DNA of 45,000 nucleotides, from contig CM022665.1 in assembly GCA_012295275.1 (NCBI GenBank), forward strand, positions 44,453,652 to 44,498,651, written 5' to 3'. Positions 43,790 to 45,000 of this stretch are shown piece by piece. A program made the position numbers and the translations under genes. A model generated the notes under the pieces. It ran no database searches. It worked only from the letters and a program-made list of their open reading frames with translations, and was not told the DNA's origin. Source of the DNA: Chrysomallon squamiferum (taxonomy: Eukaryota; Mollusca; Gastropoda; Neomphalida; Peltospiridae). Positions within the stretch are counted from its first letter, which is position 1. Each line of letters opens with the position of its first letter.

Positions 43790-44805
43790 ACACACACACA
43801 CACATGCCCAGTTCCTGAGATATGAGGGTTCTAAGGTTGGTGGTCACACCCATTTTTGGCAAAAATCTCAAAATTCACACACACACATATAACCTGCTTA
43901 TATATACATATATCGGGTTTAAATTTCTTTTTTTATCTTTTTTAAATTTAAAATTTAATTTTTTTAATTTTATCTTTTTCTTTTTTCTGTTTCTAGTATT
44001 GCATCTGAGCTGGTGAGACTATTATATATATATTATATATACAATTTTTTTAAATTAAAAAAATGTTTTTTTTTTTTTTTTTTTCCTTCATTTTCTTTCT
44101 AGCATTGCATCTGAGCTGGTGAGACTTGTGGGAAGTCTTGGTTCACTGCGTCCTGTGATTGAATCTCTCTTCCATCGAATGTTACTTTATCCTCCACCCC
44201 AGCACAGAGTCGACGCCCTAAAGATTATCCGCGAGGTTGGAAGACATTTGTAATATCAGATATATATAGCATATTTGTGTTGTATGTCTTGTTAAATAAG
44301 ATAGAGGCAAAAACCAAAAGAAAACCCAAAATAGTATCCAGAGAAAAATAAAAGTATGCTGATTACCTTTAATAAATATACAAAAATTAATAATTAATGA
44401 TAAGGTGATTTTATTTTACGGTTGGGTGCATTTAATATAAATTGCTAAAATGTTGTCAGCTGACACATCCAAGAGATTTTTATCATTTTTTTTATTTAAT
44501 AATATTATAAGTATTTAATTAATATGCAGTTAGTTGTATTAATATTTTTGTTTATAAATTCAGTAATTTTTGTACCTGGTGATTCTGAATATGGAACAGG
44601 TTTATTTAATAACATTTTTTTTTTTTTTTTTTTTTTTTTAAACTTGTGTGGATGATCTGTGCTATTTTTTACAGTTTAAGTTTTTTTCTGTTGTTTAGTT
44701 GCTTGGATCACCAGAAAGAGTTCTCAGCTTGTCAGGACCTTTTCTTCCTGAAGATGAACACAAAACAAAGAAGGTCTCTTTGACAGACATTTCACTATTA
44801 AAACT
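35267..44805 (+). CDS. ARFGEF3: ARFGEF3/BIG3-like protein, N-terminal part (gene continues past the window)
   Basis: Exons: 35267-35351, 35590-35723, 36193-36327, 36671-36739, 38062-38166 (5a), 38708-38824 (5b), 41881-41923, 42131-42218, 42756-42866, 43441-43599, 44103-44235, 44699-44805. All join in frame with GT-AG borders, giving 428 codons plus two bases. The start MEDVLKKL matches the family start and has a good context (G at -3, G at +4). Recognisable blocks are [62 protein letters not shown] and [16 protein letters not shown], in the order found in vertebrate ARFGEF3. This is the DCB/HEAT-like region; the Sec7-related domain must lie beyond the window. The vertebrate protein acts in regulated secretion (insulin granules) and binds prohibitin-2. 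Similarity favours ARFGEF3 over ARFGEF1/2. Function in this animal is inferred. Confidence 0.9.
35695..35991 (+). repeat. Perfect 147-bp tandem duplication over the exon 2 donor
   Basis: Bases 35695-35841 are repeated exactly at 35842-35988, and three further bases continue the match. The unit holds the last 29 bases of exon 2, the GTAACG donor and 118 bp of intron. The second copy therefore carries an intact decoy exon end. Perfect identity means it is recent, polymorphic or an assembly artefact. Confidence 0.97.
36740..38061 (+). other. ARFGEF3 intron between exons 4 and 5a
   Basis: 1.3 kb, AT-rich, with a short AAAT array near 37850-37875. No third copy of the 5a/5b exon type was found on reading. 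Confidence 0.6.
38062..38166 (+). CDS. ARFGEF3: ARFGEF3 exon 5a: candidate mutually exclusive exon
   Basis: A phase 0-0 exon of 105 bases (35 codons) with acceptor TTTAATTTGCAG and donor CAG|GTAAAA. It encodes [15 protein letters not shown] followed by [14 protein letters not shown]. It can be laid along exon 5b position by position (hydrophobic-acidic start, CY/TY, SS, AA, ML/IS, F). Vertebrate ARFGEF3, as I know it, runs directly from the KIAE-like end of exon 4 to the 5b-like sequence, so this exon is extra. It may replace 5b or be included together with it; both keep the frame. Confidence 0.7.
38368..38397. repeat. Poly(A) run in the 5a-5b intron
   Basis: About 28 A. It faces a poly(T) of about 30 bases at 38642-38671 in the same intron and could pair with it in the pre-mRNA. 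Confidence 0.85.
38642..38671. repeat. Poly(T) run before exon 5b
   Basis: About 30 T, ending roughly 37 bases before the exon 5b start. Confidence 0.9.
38708..38824 (+). CDS. ARFGEF3: ARFGEF3 exon 5b: canonical partner of exon 5a
   Basis: A phase 0-0 exon of 117 bases (39 codons) with acceptor CATCTGTCAG and donor GTG|GTAAGA. It begins [10 protein letters not shown] and continues with [14 protein letters not shown], closely following the vertebrate ARFGEF3 segment that starts V-x-I-E-T-Y. A long poly(T) (38642-38671) lies about 40 bases upstream of the acceptor. Confidence 0.88.
40574..40642. repeat. (AAAT)n tetranucleotide array
   Basis: About 17 AAAT units, essentially pure. Confidence 0.95.
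40724..40965. repeat. TA / CATA microsatellite and AAGTAA-type short tandem repeat
   Basis: TA and CATA/CACA units (about 40728-40835) are followed by two adjacent copies, about 36 bp apart, of an AATAAGTAATAAGTAAATAA phrase. Confidence 0.75.
42478..42512. repeat. (TG)n microsatellite in an ARFGEF3 intron
   Basis: Pure TG ending in a G7 run, followed by looser GAATGTATAT units to about 42605. Confidence 0.95.
43237..43445 (+). repeat. Diverged tandem duplication over the exon 9 acceptor
   Basis: Unit 1 (43237-43330) and unit 2 (43331-43445) share CCACTCTTACT, AAT(T/C)CAATTTGGT, AAATTCCATGCTG, a T-rich run, a TTTGAA-type phrase and an acceptor followed by GGAAAT. Unit 1 ends in a decoy acceptor (ACTGCAG at 43319-43325, then GAAATC). 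Unit 2 carries the acceptor actually used (CTGTAG|GAAATC). Confidence 0.8.
43441..43599 (+). CDS. ARFGEF3: ARFGEF3 exon 9 with conserved GRGSGC linker
   Basis: The exon joins ELI(W) to [14 protein letters not shown], then a Ser-rich linker with [17 protein letters not shown], and ends in KIVY. The GRGSGC motif inside an otherwise variable linker is also present in vertebrate ARFGEF3 as I know it, which helps identify the gene. Confidence 0.9.
43719..43804. repeat. (CA)n microsatellite in an ARFGEF3 intron
   Basis: Long CA tract interrupted by a TGCATGTA segment and single-base changes. Confidence 0.95.
43915..44126 (+). repeat. Tandem duplication over the exon 10 acceptor (106-bp offset)
   Basis: At 43997-44020 a 24-base stretch matches the first 24 bases of exon 10 (44103-44126) with one difference. 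Each is preceded by a T-rich tract and TTTCTAG. The upstream copy then leaves the exon sequence and becomes (TA)n. It has an intact acceptor and a GTGAGA that could act as a donor. Confidence 0.92.
44103..44235 (+). CDS. ARFGEF3: ARFGEF3 exon 10 ([11 protein letters not shown] ... [12 protein letters not shown])
   Basis: The best conserved block of the visible protein. It ends with KIIRE before a weak-looking donor GAG|GTTGGA, and the next exon resumes with LLGSPERV, so the border is fixed by family alignment. Confidence 0.92.
44699..44805 (+). CDS. ARFGEF3: ARFGEF3 exon 11, last exon in the window
   Basis: Starts after TTGTTTAG with [15 protein letters not shown] and ends with DISLLK plus two bases before donor GTGAGT. 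The reading continues beyond the window. Confidence 0.88.
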
Positions 44806-45000
44806 GTGAGTAATGTTTTCTTTTAAAGACAGTTTAATATGTATGTCAGTAATTCATGATAAGAAATTTGACAGACATTTCACTGTTAAAACTGTATGCA
44901 ACGTTTTCTTTTAAAGACAGTTTAATATACAGGTCTGTAATTTATGATAAGAGATTTGACAGACATTTCACTGTTAATGTTTTCTTTTAAAGACAGTTTA
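44779..45000 (+). repeat. 88-bp tandem repeat over the exon 11 donor, at least 2.5 copies
   Basis: TTTGACAGACATTTCACT starts at 44779 (inside exon 11), 44867 and 44955, exactly 88 bp apart. Copy 1 has the real donor (AAACT|GTGAGT). In copy 2 this reads AAACTGTATGC. In copy 3 about 12 bases including the donor are deleted. The array is cut by the window edge. Confidence 0.95.

Overview
The window is nuclear DNA from an animal. Genes are split by short-to-medium GT-AG introns, the DNA is AT-rich, and simple-sequence repeats are unusually dense and long. The two proteins that can be read are clearly bilaterian. A lophotrochozoan, most likely a mollusc, fits the repeat style and gene structure, but that is inference and not proven by the sequence.

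Layout. Bases 1 to about 21,450 hold no gene I can support. This stretch is a desert of microsatellites (seven long GA/CT tracts, CA/TG, AT, trinucleotide and tetranucleotide arrays, homopolymers), a few short tandem repeats and some unplaced complex sequence. At about 21.5 kb the texture changes sharply. A promoter-like segment and a noncoding first exon lead into a complete ezrin/radixin/moesin (ERM) gene on the + strand: coding 23,643-30,085, 14 coding exons, 594 codons, followed by a long probable 3' UTR with a strong poly(A) signal near 32,585. About 2.6 kb of AT-rich spacer follows. A second + strand gene begins at 35,267 and runs off the right edge. It is the amino-terminal part of ARFGEF3 (BIG3), a large protein of the BIG/Sec7 Arf-exchange-factor family; 12 exons are placed, giving 428 full codons.

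The two genes lie head to tail and need not act together. ERM proteins tie cortical actin to the plasma membrane. BIG3-type proteins act in the trafficking and secretory-granule system, and the part visible here is the DCB/HEAT-like N-terminal region.

Most interesting is the fine structure of the ARFGEF3 gene. (1) Two adjacent exons with the same phase (38,062-38,166 and 38,708-38,824) encode related versions of the same helical segment, which suggests mutually exclusive alternative exons. (2) Four of the 12 exons have a local tandem duplication that copies an exon edge with its splice site: a perfect 147-bp duplication at exon 2, an older one at exon 9, one with a nearly intact decoy acceptor at exon 10, and an 88-bp unit at exon 11 whose copied donors are decayed or deleted. 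The gene therefore shows decoy splice sites at several stages of decay. The ERM gene carries a tandem NAGNAG acceptor and two intronic tandem repeats.
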